Source of the DNA: Ecytonucleospora hepatopenaei
Lineage: Eukaryota; Microsporidia; Enterocytozoonidae
NCBI GenBank assembly: GCA_026692725.1
Contig: JAPMUG010000005.1
Coordinates: 1 to 64,000, forward strand
Direction of reading: 5' to 3'
Length of the DNA stretch: 64,000 nt
A model generated the notes under the pieces. The model did not search any database, had not been told where the DNA came from, and saw only the letters and a program-made list of their open reading frames with translations. Of the stretch, positions 20,003 to 30,247 are shown one piece after another (positions within the stretch are counted from its first letter, which is position 1; each line of letters starts with the position of its first letter). A program made the position numbers and the translations under genes.

Positions 20003-21427
20003 ATGTATTGTTTAAAATATATTGTGATTTTTAATTTATGTTTCGAAAGCCCTATGAATGCACAAACAAATCCACATGAAATTCTAATGGTAGGCTTAAA
20101 TAAAAATAAAAACACAGACAAACTCATAGAAAGAATAATAGAAAACTATGAAAACAAAAATAATGGTGGTCGAATTGGTAATGAAGCATATATTAATGAA
20201 ATGTGGTTTAATAACAGCAACACAGAAAAATCAAACCTAACAAATGAAAATGACATTTTACCAAATAGAAACATTTCATGTAGCTTAAGTGAAGAAGAAA
20301 AAAGCTGCAATTATAAAAAAATTTCCTGCATCACTATGTGCGTTCTATCATTTTGTTTAGGCTTGTTGCGCTCCTCATTTTGCTGGCACCAAGAAATTAA
20401 TGTAGATGAAAATTTAATAGGAAAAGCAGCACAATTTCAAGTTTTTGACCTTGCATTTACATCAGGGGCATTTTTGATAGAGTGTATGAATTTTTTTATT
20501 ACGCCTTCTTTTTATTTTTCATACACACTTGCAATTTGTGGTATTTGTGTTATTTCATTGCTTCTGGGTCTGTGGTCATGTGGTCTGGTTACTGTTTTAT
20601 TTTGTAGATTTATGTTAGGAATGTTTGTGTGTTTATTAGACACGCATGCTGTGGCGTATTTTTCATTGCTTTTTAAACTAAAAAGTAGAAAAGCAACAAT
20701 ACTCTTCAAACTACTGAAAGATGCAGGAATGTGTATAGGATTATCAATAACATATTTCTTTGATTTTAAAGGATACCTTATTATTTTTACTTTTTCTTTT
20801 ATATGTTCATTTATGTTTCTGTGCCAAATTTGCATAGATTTAAAAAATCAATATAAAAAAGAAACACAGCCCAATGCAGTAGGCAACAAGGTATATGGCT
20901 TAATCATAGTCTTTGCATTCTTTTTTATTTTACAGGCTTTATTTGGTGCTAATTTATTGCTTGGATTTGATGAAATAATAACACCTAAAATTTATATTTT
21001 ATACTTTTTTTTGTTTAACATGCTGGACATCATCGTATTGGCAACAAAATACTATTTTTTTAATTATCACCTGAAAGTTTGGATAATCTATTTTTGTGGC
21101 ATAATGATGGTTGTTATAGGGCATTGCCTACTGGAAATGAAGTTTTTGCAAAAACTTGCTCTGTTCTTGCTTTTCTGTACTTATAATTTATTTATAGAAA
21201 ATTTACCAGAAATTGGTTTAGGGGGTTTGTTAAGAAATGACGCTGAAAAATTGAGAATTGTAATGACTAAAGGAATAGTGTTACTATCAGATATAATTTC
21301 AAGAATTTATTCTATTATATCTAACAAAGAAGAATTAAAAACAGTAACTCCTTTTATAATTATTGGAGTTGTAATATTACACTGTTTATTTCATTTTATT
21401 AACAGGAATAGACAAACCTTATCATAA
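20003..21427 (+). CDS. Multi-pass membrane protein, transporter-like
   Basis: Up to 474 residues, with a soluble Asn-rich N-terminal region of about 110 residues and then roughly ten to twelve hydrophobic segments. GLWSCGLVTVLFCRFMLG and the paired-segment spacing resemble major-facilitator transporters, but the RxxGRR-type loop motifs are not clear. A second ATG at 20054 could be the true start. Microsporidia rely on imported host metabolites, so a transporter role is plausible but unproven. Confidence 0.75.
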   Translation: MYCLKYIVIFNLCFESPMNAQTNPHEILMVGLNKNKNTDKLIERIIENYENKNNGGRIGNEAYINEMWFNNSNTEKSNLTNENDILPNRNISCSLSEEEKSCNYKKISCITMCVLSFCLGLLRSSFCWHQEINVDENLIGKAAQFQVFDLAFTSGAFLIECMNFFITPSFYFSYTLAICGICVISLLLGLWSCGLVTVLFCRFMLGMFVCLLDTHAVAYFSLLFKLKSRKATILFKLLKDAGMCIGLSITYFFDFKGYLIIFTFSFICSFMFLCQICIDLKNQYKKETQPNAVGNKVYGLIIVFAFFFILQALFGANLLLGFDEIITPKIYILYFFLFNMLDIIVLATKYYFFNYHLKVWIIYFCGIMMVVIGHCLLEMKFLQKLALFLLFCTYNLFIENLPEIGLGGLLRNDAEKLRIVMTKGIVLLSDIISRIYSIISNKEELKTVTPFIIIGVVILHCLFHFINRNRQTLS

Positions 21428-21693
21428 ATGCATTTTATTGTATAATATATGTTATTTGTATTGTTTATAATATTTTGATTTAAAACAAAAACAATTTTGA
21501 CACATTTTTAAAATATTGATATTCAATTAAATTTTAAAAAATTTTTCCTTTTTTGGTTATATTTAATAAAATGGTTTTTCTCTTACTTTGTAAATATAAG
21601 GTCGTTTAATCACGTTTTAAATTGTTTTTTACAATATCTCTTGCTTTAATATTAAATTGAATTTTAAAACAATATAAAATAAATATTTTAACG

Positions 21694-21696
21694 CCC
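21694..21696 (+). promoter_or_regulatory. CCC directly abutting the ATG at 21697
   Basis: ACGCCCATG: the motif abuts the start codon of a homeodomain gene, implying a very short or absent 5' leader if it marks transcription start. Confidence 0.55.
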
Positions 21697-22458
21697 ATGC
21701 AGAATAAAATAATGCATTCCAAAAATACCAGTAGCAAGAAAGACGAAGTTGTTTTTGATTCTCAGGATTCTCGGAAGAATCCTGATCAAACAGAAAAAAG
21801 CAACAAGAATTTCATTAAAAATAAAAAATCAGAAAAAATTGTTGAAAAAAATGATTTAATGACACAACAAAATGTGGTAAAATCACCAACTTATATTGAT
21901 AATACAGTAAATAATCAATTTTTTAACACAGAAAGTTACCCAACTAATAACAAAACTTATAGTAAAATTAATATTGTAGAAAGAGATTCAGTACAGGGAT
22001 CATATGAAAATTTTATAAGAAAAAAGAATTTTCAAGCATTGCTTGGGATGCTAAAAATAAAATCTTTTTCAGAAGAAGAAAAAGGCGGCAAACAAAGAAT
22101 TCAAAAATCCGAATTTCAAAAAGCCGTTCTTAAGGAAATTTTTGATATAACAAAATTTCCTTCTAGACAAACCAGAGACGACTTGGCTGTCTTACTTAAA
22201 CATTCTTCCAGAGGAATTCAAATTTGGTTTCAAAATCAAAGAAACAAACTTATTATATCGGAGCAAGAGCAATTTCCAGGACAAAAACGAAAGAAATTGT
22301 TTGAAAAAAAGAAAACAATCGATTTAACTACCCTAACAAACATTGTTGAAAGAAATATTTCAGGTAAAAGCAAGATACATTGGTGCAATTTTATAAATTT
22401 TGATTCAGAAAACAAAATATGTAATACAAGTGAGAATTTAACTAGAGAAGATATTTAA
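21697..22458 (+). CDS. Homeodomain transcription factor
   Basis: A 253-residue DNA-binding protein. Residues 1-110 are polar, Lys/Asn-rich and unstructured. The homeodomain spans about 133-187: KAVLKEIFDITKFPSRQTRD, then DDLAVLL, and recognition helix IQIWFQNQRNK with WFQNQR at 177-182. The preceding QALLGMLKIK segment and a later LTTLTNIVERNI segment are echoed in the second homeodomain protein at 30248-30625, suggesting paralogs. CCC abuts the ATG. Confidence 0.9.
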   Translation: MQNKIMHSKNTSSKKDEVVFDSQDSRKNPDQTEKSNKNFIKNKKSEKIVEKNDLMTQQNVVKSPTYIDNTVNNQFFNTESYPTNNKTYSKINIVERDSVQGSYENFIRKKNFQALLGMLKIKSFSEEEKGGKQRIQKSEFQKAVLKEIFDITKFPSRQTRDDLAVLLKHSSRGIQIWFQNQRNKLIISEQEQFPGQKRKKLFEKKKTIDLTTLTNIVERNISGKSKIHWCNFINFDSENKICNTSENLTREDI

Positions 22459-22612
22459 ATAATTTATAAGTAAATTAAAATATTATAGATTTTTTTAATC
22501 TTAAACTTTTTGTTTAAATTATATTTTATTATTTAGTAAATCAGTAAATATTATTCATTATTTAATAGATCGGTAATTATATTTTATTATCTAAAAAGTT
22601 GGTTATTACAAT

Positions 22613-25423
22613 TTATAATGAAAAAATATTTTCATTTGATTTTTTAAAATCGTTTTGTGAATCTGAATGGTCACCTTTTTCTTTTGTCTCACTCTCTTTG
22701 TCTTTATTTTTTGCTGATGTATCTTCTTCATACAGATCTCTTTGCTTTTTTGTAATATTTTCCTTTATTTTCGACACAGTAGATTTATGAATTAAACCAC
22801 ATGTCAGTAACTTTTCACCCAATTCTAATATTTCAGCCACAAAAATATCATTCATCTCAATTTTAGAAATACATTTGATTTTATTGGAAAAAATCTTCGA
22901 AATGTTTTTGATGTTTATAGTTGCATTTATGCCATTCACAAAAAAATTATGATTTAAAATAAAAAGCAGCAATTTTGTAAAATACTCAAACTCTTCGGAA
23001 TACATATCAAGAAATATGTTTTCATTTGATGTAACTCTACCCTCGCACAATATTGTTAATTTTGAGAGAAAATATGTTATTTTATAAAAATCACATATTT
23101 CACTTTTATTTTTATCTTTGTTTTCTTCTAAAATTGCTTTTTTCACCCACGCGCTATTTAAAACGCTATTTTTTTGTAAACCGCACCATTTTTGAAATGC
23201 ACTATTTGACTTTAATTCATTTTCAAATTTCTCTTTAAAATAAATCTCTCCGTTTTCCCCTTCGCATATATCTACACACAACCCAAAAACATCCAATGTA
23301 CATTTTTCCCATGGACTGGTGTAGTTGTATTTTTGAAGGGCCAAAATAAGAAGATCAAACAATTCTGCTGAATTTTCATTATTATCCAATGATATTACAT
23401 CTACAAGATAATTGTAAAATACTTCATGTAGTTTTATATCATTGGACTCGTAAACTTTTTTTAAAATCAAAAGTTTTTCTTTATGCTCTAAAAACTCAAA
23501 CTTTTCTGGTATTTGCATCACATATTTATATTTTGTGTCATCATCAAGCAAGGTAAGATCTTCGAGCAAATAAATATTGTTTAAAATCAAAATGTTTGTA
23601 AAATTTTTTATCAATTCACTATTTTCACATGTTTGTAACATTTTTACATTTTTCTCAAAAATGCTCTTTTCCTTGAATTCAATGCTGCAAAGTTTATTAA
23701 AAACATTTTGGTTTGAACTAGAAACACTTAGCTTCTTGTTAGACCCAAATCTTTTAAACATTGAATTTGATTTTGGTTTTTCGATAATTAAAAAAGATTT
23801 CCTAAACAACTCAACATCTTCTTTACTCAAAATCAAATTTTCTAAAACGTATCCTAAACCATCTAAAACATCGTTCATATCACCTTCATCATCAATCATA
23901 AATCGCAATTTTCTTAAAAACAAATCAGTTCTTTTAAACAAATTGCATAACGTAAAATACTTTTTGATGCTTATGTTTATAAACATGTCTTCATTATCAA
24001 TAAACATTTGTTTATATGCTACATAAACATAATTAATATCAATCTTGACATCAAAATCAAAACTTTTGGAAACCAAATATTTTTCATAACCATCCGACCA
24101 TGATAAAGGAAAAGAAAGTTCCTGTATAACTAAACTATCATAAAAACGCTTCATTTCTTCTTCTGTAAATAATTCAGTTGCTGTTTTTTCAAAAAAATCC
24201 TTAAATGTCATTTTCTTGTCATTAGGTACTTTATAAAGCATTGTGTTTAAAAAAACAAAAGAATACGCAACCTTAAAAAAACCTTCTTTGATTTTTTCTG
24301 TATCATCCATGAAATTGCATTTTACATATCTGTCAGCAAAAATTTGTATAACACGATCAATTACTTGTGACTCACCAGAAAGCTGAAATGAGCCTAGGAA
24401 TATTCTCAATGCTTCTAAAAGGTCCATTTTTTCAAAATTAAAAATTTCACACCATTTTCTTAAAATTTCTGCATTTTTCGCTTTGCATAGAATTTCACCC
24501 AAAGCCTTTAGAGAAACCTCTTTGCATAAATAAAATGCCCTGAAATCAGAAGTTTTATCTAAAATGTTTTCTTCATTAAGTTTTTTTACTTCATCTAAAA
24601 ACAAAACCTTATCCCTCCTTTTGTTTTTTACAAAATCTTCAATTTCTTTTATTTTTTCAAAATCAAACAAAAATTCACCATTTAAAACTTCACTTTCTTT
24701 GGCATATTCAGTCATATCAAAAGTCATTTCAGTCAAAAAATCATCAAAATTTCTTTCTTTAGTTCTGTCACATTTAAATTTAACACAATCAAAAAAATAA
24801 AATTCCTCCGCCATTCTCATATTTCTTGACCACTCTATAAGATATTTGTTAGGGCTAAGTTCATAAATAAGATGCCTGTATTCACTACAATCATATCCTA
24901 TTTTAAAAATGCCATCTCCTAATCTTTCATAAAAATCTACTAGAAATTCTTTTAAAAATCCAAATTTTCTATAGCACTTATTTTCAATAAAAATAGTTAA
25001 AAATTCATTGTTCAACAATTTTTTGAAAGAATCATACACTGATAAGTCTTTTATTATATTTTCTTCAAAAATAAACATAAACTTTAAAAACAAGTCTATT
25101 TTGTTTTTCTGGCTTAAAATACACGTGTTATCTAAATGATACAAATACTTTACAGCCAATCTAAAATACACTAACAAACACTGACTTGTGTATTTGTCAT
25201 TTTGCTGGCATTTAAAAGACACCAATAAATCTGTGTCTATCATCATTGGAAATCTATCCATGATATTTAAAAAAAACAATGCATCTTTGTTAGACATTCG
25301 TATTTTAAATATTTTGTTGTAAGCTTCAGATAAACTAATTTGTGATAATCTACCTAATAACATTTTAATTTCCTTGTTGTTGCTTGGTGACAGTTTGAAT
25401 ATTTCTTTTATAACATTTTCCAT
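22613..25423 (-). CDS. SEC7: Sec7-domain Arf guanine-nucleotide exchange factor
   Basis: A 936-residue protein. The Sec7 domain is at about 290-415: FNFEKMDLLEALRIFLGSFQ, then LSGESQVIDRVIQIF with the catalytic glutamic finger at about E351. KVAYSFVFLNTMLY and KKMTFKDFFEK complete the domain. This domain activates Arf GTPases in Golgi vesicle traffic. Long helical flanks resemble the BIG/Sec7p type, but the protein is about half the usual size. Lys/Ser/Glu-rich C-terminus. CCC (plus-strand GGG 25429-25431) lies just before the start. Confidence 0.85.
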   Translation of the reverse strand: MENVIKEIFKLSPSNNKEIKMLLGRLSQISLSEAYNKIFKIRMSNKDALFFLNIMDRFPMMIDTDLLVSFKCQQNDKYTSQCLLVYFRLAVKYLYHLDNTCILSQKNKIDLFLKFMFIFEENIIKDLSVYDSFKKLLNNEFLTIFIENKCYRKFGFLKEFLVDFYERLGDGIFKIGYDCSEYRHLIYELSPNKYLIEWSRNMRMAEEFYFFDCVKFKCDRTKERNFDDFLTEMTFDMTEYAKESEVLNGEFLFDFEKIKEIEDFVKNKRRDKVLFLDEVKKLNEENILDKTSDFRAFYLCKEVSLKALGEILCKAKNAEILRKWCEIFNFEKMDLLEALRIFLGSFQLSGESQVIDRVIQIFADRYVKCNFMDDTEKIKEGFFKVAYSFVFLNTMLYKVPNDKKMTFKDFFEKTATELFTEEEMKRFYDSLVIQELSFPLSWSDGYEKYLVSKSFDFDVKIDINYVYVAYKQMFIDNEDMFINISIKKYFTLCNLFKRTDLFLRKLRFMIDDEGDMNDVLDGLGYVLENLILSKEDVELFRKSFLIIEKPKSNSMFKRFGSNKKLSVSSSNQNVFNKLCSIEFKEKSIFEKNVKMLQTCENSELIKNFTNILILNNIYLLEDLTLLDDDTKYKYVMQIPEKFEFLEHKEKLLILKKVYESNDIKLHEVFYNYLVDVISLDNNENSAELFDLLILALQKYNYTSPWEKCTLDVFGLCVDICEGENGEIYFKEKFENELKSNSAFQKWCGLQKNSVLNSAWVKKAILEENKDKNKSEICDFYKITYFLSKLTILCEGRVTSNENIFLDMYSEEFEYFTKLLLFILNHNFFVNGINATINIKNISKIFSNKIKCISKIEMNDIFVAEILELGEKLLTCGLIHKSTVSKIKENITKKQRDLYEEDTSAKNKDKESETKEKGDHSDSQNDFKKSNENIFSL

Positions 25424-26018
25424 TTTAAGGGTAAAACAATTTACGTAAAATACATTAAACCTGGTTGTTAATGTTTTTTGTTTTAATTTAACGTAATACT
25501 AGTATATTTTTAAATAAGTTTAATAATATTTTATAATTAATACATTGTAAACAGTATATCAATTTATTTAATTGTTTAAGGTTTGATCACAAAAAATCAA
25601 GACTAAATGCATAAAAATTTATGCTTTGTTTTAATTTGTGGTGTTATGAGACTAAAAAAACTCACCTGTTTTTAAATAAAATAACTTTAATATTGTTTTA
25701 ATAAATAACGGTTTATTAAAAATTAACAAATTTGAATATAATCTATTTGAACTGATAATAACTGTTTGATATGATTTTATATGGTTAAAAATAAATTTTT
25801 ACAGTTTTTAAAAATCAATGTTATTTTTAATATATTTTTTAATGTTAATATAGTTATTATTATTTTTTTTGAAAAATTTTATATGATAAATTTATAAAAC
25901 CTAAAAATCAAAATAACTAATAAAAACACAAAACAAAATTTGATTTTTTTTAAAATCAACCAATTACTAAATGCAATATAAATGGCGAATTAAAAAATAT
26001 AAAAAAATATTTTTTATA
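25424..26018. promoter_or_regulatory. Long intergenic region upstream of actin
   Basis: About 600 bases separate the divergent SEC7 and actin genes, unusually long for this core. It contains A+T runs and no open frame. It ends in AUUUUUUAUACCCC-like sequence in DNA form, with CCCC at 26019-26022 three bases before the actin ATG. It probably contains the actin promoter. Confidence 0.45.
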
Positions 26019-26022
26019 CCCC
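26019..26022 (+). promoter_or_regulatory. CCCC start motif of actin
   Basis: TATACCCCTTATGGCT: the C run lies three bases before the ATG at 26025. This decides that start over the upstream in-frame ATG at 25971, which would add 18 residues not found in actins. Confidence 0.6.
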
Positions 26023-26024
26023 TT

Positions 26025-27155
26025 ATGGCTACACCTATTGAACAAGATGAAGCAACTTCAATTATTATTGACAATGGATCTGGAATGGTCAAGGCTGGTT
26101 TCAGCGGTGACGATGCACCCAGATGTGTCTTTCCCTCCATAATTGGAATCCCAAGGCACCAAGGTGTTATGATTGGAATGGGACAGAAAGACAGTTACAT
26201 AGGAGATGAGGCACAAAGCAAAAGAGGAATTTTGTCTTTGAGCTATCCAATTGAACACGGTGTTATTAACAACTGGGACGACATGAGAAAAATTTGGCAT
26301 CACACTTTTTACAATGAGCTCAGGGTTTCTCCAAATGAACAGCCTGTTTTATGCACAGAAGCTCCGTTAAATCCTAAGGGTAACAGGGAAAAAATGTGCC
26401 AAATAATGTTTGAGGAATTTAATGTTCCAAAGTGGTATTTGCAGATACAGGCTGTGTTGAGTTTGTATGCAAGCGGTAGAACAACAGGATTGGTTTTGGA
26501 CTCTGGAGATGGTGTTTCTCACGTTGTTCCGATTTATGAAGGTTATTCATTGCCACACGCAATACAAAGACTGGATTTGGCTGGTAGGGACATTACAACG
26601 TATTTGTCAAAAATTCTTACAGAAACAGGAATGACTGTCAATACAACTGCAGAGCTTGAAATTACCAGGTGCATAAAGGAAAAACTGTGTTACGTATCTA
26701 TGGATTATGAAAATGAAATTGCTAATAACAAAGAAGAAGTTGAGTACATTATGCCTGATGAAAGCAAGATTATGATAGGAACTCAAAGGTTTAGAGCACC
26801 AGAAATATTGTTTAACCCAAAGATGAACGGATTGGAGTCCAAGGGAATCCATGAAAGTATTTACCAGGCAATTCAAAAGTGTGACGTTGATATTAGGAAG
26901 GATCTGTATGGGTCCATCGTATTGTCTGGAGGAACCACTTGCTTTAAGAATTTGGCTGAAAGGATACAGACAGAAGTTGCTGCTCTGGCACCGGCAAAGA
27001 TTAATGTTAAGGTTGTTGCACCAGCAGAAAGAAAGTACAGCGTTTGGATTGGTGGAAGTATTTTAGCAAGTTTAAGTACATTCCAGCAGTTGTGGATTAC
27101 AAGAGAAGACTATGATGATTTCGGAGCAAGCATTGTTCACAGAAGATGTTTCTAA
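26025..27155 (+). CDS. ACT1: Actin
   Basis: A 376-residue actin, close to the universal 375. [18 protein letters not shown] is the phosphate-binding loop region, [13 protein letters not shown] and [20 protein letters not shown] are canonical, and [10 protein letters not shown] is the second phosphate loop. It ends with [17 protein letters not shown], where most actins have an ITKQEYDESGP segment and HRKCF; the E-S-G to D-F-G and K to R changes are notable. Codon use is less A+T-skewed than its neighbours, as expected for a strongly expressed gene. Confidence 0.97.
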   Translation: MATPIEQDEATSIIIDNGSGMVKAGFSGDDAPRCVFPSIIGIPRHQGVMIGMGQKDSYIGDEAQSKRGILSLSYPIEHGVINNWDDMRKIWHHTFYNELRVSPNEQPVLCTEAPLNPKGNREKMCQIMFEEFNVPKWYLQIQAVLSLYASGRTTGLVLDSGDGVSHVVPIYEGYSLPHAIQRLDLAGRDITTYLSKILTETGMTVNTTAELEITRCIKEKLCYVSMDYENEIANNKEEVEYIMPDESKIMIGTQRFRAPEILFNPKMNGLESKGIHESIYQAIQKCDVDIRKDLYGSIVLSGGTTCFKNLAERIQTEVAALAPAKINVKVVAPAERKYSVWIGGSILASLSTFQQLWITREDYDDFGASIVHRRCF

Positions 27156-27219
27156 GTGCATTAAATTGATGAGAGTATTATTTAATTTTTAATTTATTTA
27201 AAATTTATGTCTAAATATT

Positions 27220-27519
27220 TTATAAATCATTAAGGTCATTTTGATCAAATGAAATTTCTTCCCCTTCGTTAAATGCTGGTAGTCCTTTATATGGACAGCC
27301 TGAACATCGAAATGCATCCCCTAAGTAACAATTGCCACAGTTGGATTTTGGTTTTTCATCCGCTGTTGCGCGTGAACATGTACAATTATCACATTTCCTT
27401 TTTTTGGTATTTTTTATTCTAATTTCTTTGTTTTCCTCTTTTTGATCTGCTTCATTATTTCTTGGATCAATTTGTATGTTTGTTGCCTCTTCGAGCAATT
27501 TTTTAAGTTCGTCTTCCAT
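27220..27519 (-). CDS. DRE2: DRE2/anamorsin Fe-S domain protein, short form
   Basis: A 99-residue protein with only the C-terminal CIAPIN1 part of DRE2, which passes electrons from TAH18 for cytosolic Fe-S assembly. Motif 2 is intact: C61, C64, C72, C75 in [20 protein letters not shown]. Motif 1 shows C43, C46 and C48 (RKCDNCTC), but the first cysteine of the usual C-x(n)-C-x2-C-x-C set is not seen. The N-terminal methyltransferase-like domain and linker are absent. Its partner TAH18 lies at 39970-41709. Confidence 0.92.
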   Translation of the reverse strand: MEDELKKLLEEATNIQIDPRNNEADQKEENKEIRIKNTKKRKCDNCTCSRATADEKPKSNCGNCYLGDAFRCSGCPYKGLPAFNEGEEISFDQNDLNDL

Positions 27520-27559
27520 AAGTTTTAAAAATTTGCTTAAAAATAAAAAGTAAATTTAA

Positions 27560-27562
27560 GGG
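27560..27562 (+). promoter_or_regulatory. GGG motif in a divergent promoter
   Basis: AAGGGTAAAATTATTTTT lies in the 56-base gap between DRE2 (minus) and the gene at 27576 (plus). It is GGG-type for the plus gene and CCC-type for DRE2, so both could share it. Confidence 0.5.
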
Positions 27563-27575
27563 TAAAATTATTTTT

Positions 27576-27956
27576 ATGAAAAATCAACCAAATTGGACAG
27601 AACCACCTATAAATAATGAGATTTATTCTGAAGAATTAGAAGAAATTAATGAAATTACACTCCACAACGTTGATTATATTTCTGAAAACGGCTTGTTAAA
27701 ATTTAAAGAAGAAAGTAAACCTGTTAATTTTTTAAAAATTAAAAAAATGGTTGATAAATCTTACAATTCCTTTAAGGAACTTTTAGTTGGTTTCAATCCT
27801 AAAAAGTTAGATAAAATTATTGAAATACACACAAAAATCAATGAACTTTTAAACAAAGGTAAATTTTATGAAAAAGAAGATGCATTTGAAAAGGCTAAAG
27901 GGATCCAAACAGAATATATTAATGGAATTGTTGATAAAATAAATAACCTTAAATAA
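27576..27956 (+). CDS. Small helical protein, unknown
   Basis: A 126-residue soluble protein with an acidic N-terminal half and a helical, Lys/Ile-rich C-terminal half (KIIEIHTKINELLNKGKF, KAKGIQTEYINGIVDKI). No signal peptide. It could be a small subunit of a larger complex. I do not recognise a family. It lies between DRE2 and MSH2, with gaps of about 40-60 bases. Confidence 0.75.
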   Translation: MKNQPNWTEPPINNEIYSEELEEINEITLHNVDYISENGLLKFKEESKPVNFLKIKKMVDKSYNSFKELLVGFNPKKLDKIIEIHTKINELLNKGKFYEKEDAFEKAKGIQTEYINGIVDKINNLK

Positions 27957-27992
27957 TTTAAAGTTTGTTTTGTTACAAATAAATCTTTTTAA

Positions 27993-27995
27993 CCC
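27993..27995 (+). promoter_or_regulatory. CCC start motif of MSH2
   Basis: TTTTTAACCCACATG: CCC two bases before the ATG, within a 41-base intergenic gap. Confidence 0.6.
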
Positions 27996-27997
27996 AC

Positions 27998-30208
27998 ATG
28001 TCTAAAATTTTATCATACGACGATTTGGATTCTTCTATTTTTAAATATTTTGTTGATGGCGAGGATGTTTACGTGTATAAAACTGACATTCAATTTTTAC
28101 CAAGTGACTTTATTACTTCAGACAAAAAAATAGAGTTTAGAACGGATAAACTAGAAGTTATTGTAAAACAAATTCTAGAAACTAAAAATTGTACTGTGCA
28201 CGAATATCAAGTTTTAAACAATGAAATCTTTGAGAAAGAGGATAATAAAGAACACAGTTCTTTTAAGCCTACATTTTCTGAAAACAAAAACACAGACTAT
28301 ATAGTGTCTATAAATCATCTTAATTTTAAATTAAGAAAAACAGGCAACAGTAAAAATTACAATGATTTTAGTGATTTGTTTGAATCATTACCCACAGTAT
28401 GCTCTGTTGAATTCTTTAACAATCAAACATATGCTAAACTTAAGCATAAAATGCATAAAACAAACATAAAATACACCCATGTCTTTGCTTATACAAAAAA
28501 GAACACAATCTATTATACTTTTTATCAGGATGATGATTTGCTTTCAACTACATATAGTTTGATAAGCATTTATAACTGTGTAGAGGTTCTTTATTCAAGC
28601 ATAAATTTTAAGCGAGTTTTTGAAAATTGGGGAATATCCTGTGTGCATGTATCTAAGAGTGACATGTTGTTAGAAACTTATTTTAACTCTAATCTTGATA
28701 AAAAATATTTTCAAATCAATGAATTTTGTTTAGTCGATATTAATGATTTTGATCTTGTTGATTTTGGTTGTGCAACTAAACAGGGGCAAAGATTGCTAAT
28801 GACATGGCTTAAAAGTCCATTGGTTAATAAAAAAGACATAGAGATGCGTTTAAATCATGTTGAATATTTTAAAGACGTAAAAATTAGTCTTACAAAATTT
28901 ATTGATTTAAAAAGGTTAATTTTTAGAATTGAAAATAAAAGCATAAGTGTTGATGAAATGATAACACTTTACGAAGTTATTAAAGTAATTCCTTATTTAA
29001 TTCAAAAAATAAAAAATGGGAACAGTACAATTTTACCAAGTTTATCTAACGAAATCATAGAACCTTTAGAAGTTGCTTATGAAGAACTTAATTTTGTTTC
29101 GGATTTAATTTATGAAAAAATTGATGTTACTGCTGGTGAACTTTACCTGGAAAACAACCAGTCTTATTTGGTTCTTGTTAAATCAAAGATTTTTATAGAA
29201 AATGAAATAGAAAAGGAACTGAGAAGTGTAAAGAAGATTTTTCCTAATGCTAAATTACAAGGAGATGTCTTTAAAGTAACAAGAAAAGAGTTTGGAAACA
29301 ACAAAACCTTTAAAGCTATCAATTTGTCAAAAACGGGTGTTTCTTTTACCACTAAAAATATAAAAGAATTAAACCAGCAACTTGAAATTGTAAAAACAAA
29401 AATTTACTTTGAAACTCAGATAATATTAGAAGATATTAAAGAAAAATTGATAAAATGTGTAACTTCATTTGAAATTTACAATTTTTTGATTGCATTAGTA
29501 GATATATACAAGACTTTGAGTTTTAAGGTAATTACACCGGGATATTCTAGGCCTATTTTATTTGAAAAAGAACATTTATATGATAATAGTTACAAAATAA
29601 AAGAAATGTGGCATCCAATGATGGAAAATAATGTTGTAAAAAATGACATAGAGTTTGATAAGAAAATGGTAATTTTAACAGGACCAAATATGGGGGGAAA
29701 ATCAACATTTATTAAGACAGTTTCTATTATTTCTTTATATGCACAAATAGGTTGTTATGTGCCTGCTAAATATGCAAGCTTACCCATTTTTGAAAGAATA
29801 GTAATGCGAGTAGGTGCAAGAGATGTTTGCAGCCAGCATATGAGCACTTTTATGGTGGAAATGGTGGATTTAAATATTCTTTGTAGAAATGAAAAGTTTG
29901 GGCTTGTTTTAGTTGATGAATTGGGCAGAGGAACAAGTGCAATTGATGGTGTGAGCATTATAAAGGCAGTTCAACGTTATTTAATAAAAAAGAACAATTT
30001 TACAATTATTACGACACATTTTAATTTAAACGAGGATAATAACACAAAAGTGAAGGAAATTAAAATGGGAACAGATACAAATGGAGTATTTACATTTAGA
30101 GTAGAAAATGGGAAGACAGACGGTTCTTTTGCAATTAAAGTTGCGCAAATGGCTAACTTTCCACATGAAGTTATACAAAATGCAGAAAAATATCTTAAAA
30201 ATGACTAA
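27998..30208 (+). CDS. MSH2: DNA mismatch repair ATPase, MSH2-like MutS protein
   Basis: A 736-residue MutS protein. The core domain motif VDFGCATKQGQRLLMTWLKS is at about 254-273. Walker A GPNMGGKST is at 562-570, Walker B LVLVDE at 636-641 followed by LGRGTSAIDG, and the signature ARDVCSQHMSTFMVEMVD precedes it. The final segment SFAIKVAQMANFPHEVI resembles MSH2 (SFGIHVAELANFPKHVI). The N-terminal mismatch-binding domain is hard to recognise and carries no clear Phe-x-Glu, as expected for MSH2. About 200 residues shorter than yeast MSH2. Another MSH is possible. Confidence 0.85.
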   Translation: MSKILSYDDLDSSIFKYFVDGEDVYVYKTDIQFLPSDFITSDKKIEFRTDKLEVIVKQILETKNCTVHEYQVLNNEIFEKEDNKEHSSFKPTFSENKNTDYIVSINHLNFKLRKTGNSKNYNDFSDLFESLPTVCSVEFFNNQTYAKLKHKMHKTNIKYTHVFAYTKKNTIYYTFYQDDDLLSTTYSLISIYNCVEVLYSSINFKRVFENWGISCVHVSKSDMLLETYFNSNLDKKYFQINEFCLVDINDFDLVDFGCATKQGQRLLMTWLKSPLVNKKDIEMRLNHVEYFKDVKISLTKFIDLKRLIFRIENKSISVDEMITLYEVIKVIPYLIQKIKNGNSTILPSLSNEIIEPLEVAYEELNFVSDLIYEKIDVTAGELYLENNQSYLVLVKSKIFIENEIEKELRSVKKIFPNAKLQGDVFKVTRKEFGNNKTFKAINLSKTGVSFTTKNIKELNQQLEIVKTKIYFETQIILEDIKEKLIKCVTSFEIYNFLIALVDIYKTLSFKVITPGYSRPILFEKEHLYDNSYKIKEMWHPMMENNVVKNDIEFDKKMVILTGPNMGGKSTFIKTVSIISLYAQIGCYVPAKYASLPIFERIVMRVGARDVCSQHMSTFMVEMVDLNILCRNEKFGLVLVDELGRGTSAIDGVSIIKAVQRYLIKKNNFTIITTHFNLNEDNNTKVKEIKMGTDTNGVFTFRVENGKTDGSFAIKVAQMANFPHEVIQNAEKYLKND

Positions 30209-30247
30209 ATACAAGTATTTATTGTTTTTATTTATATTAGAAACATA

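Noticed and set aside
25971..26024. Upstream in-frame ATG adding 18 residues to actin
   Set aside because: The second ATG at 26025 has the CCCC motif and gives the universal actin length.
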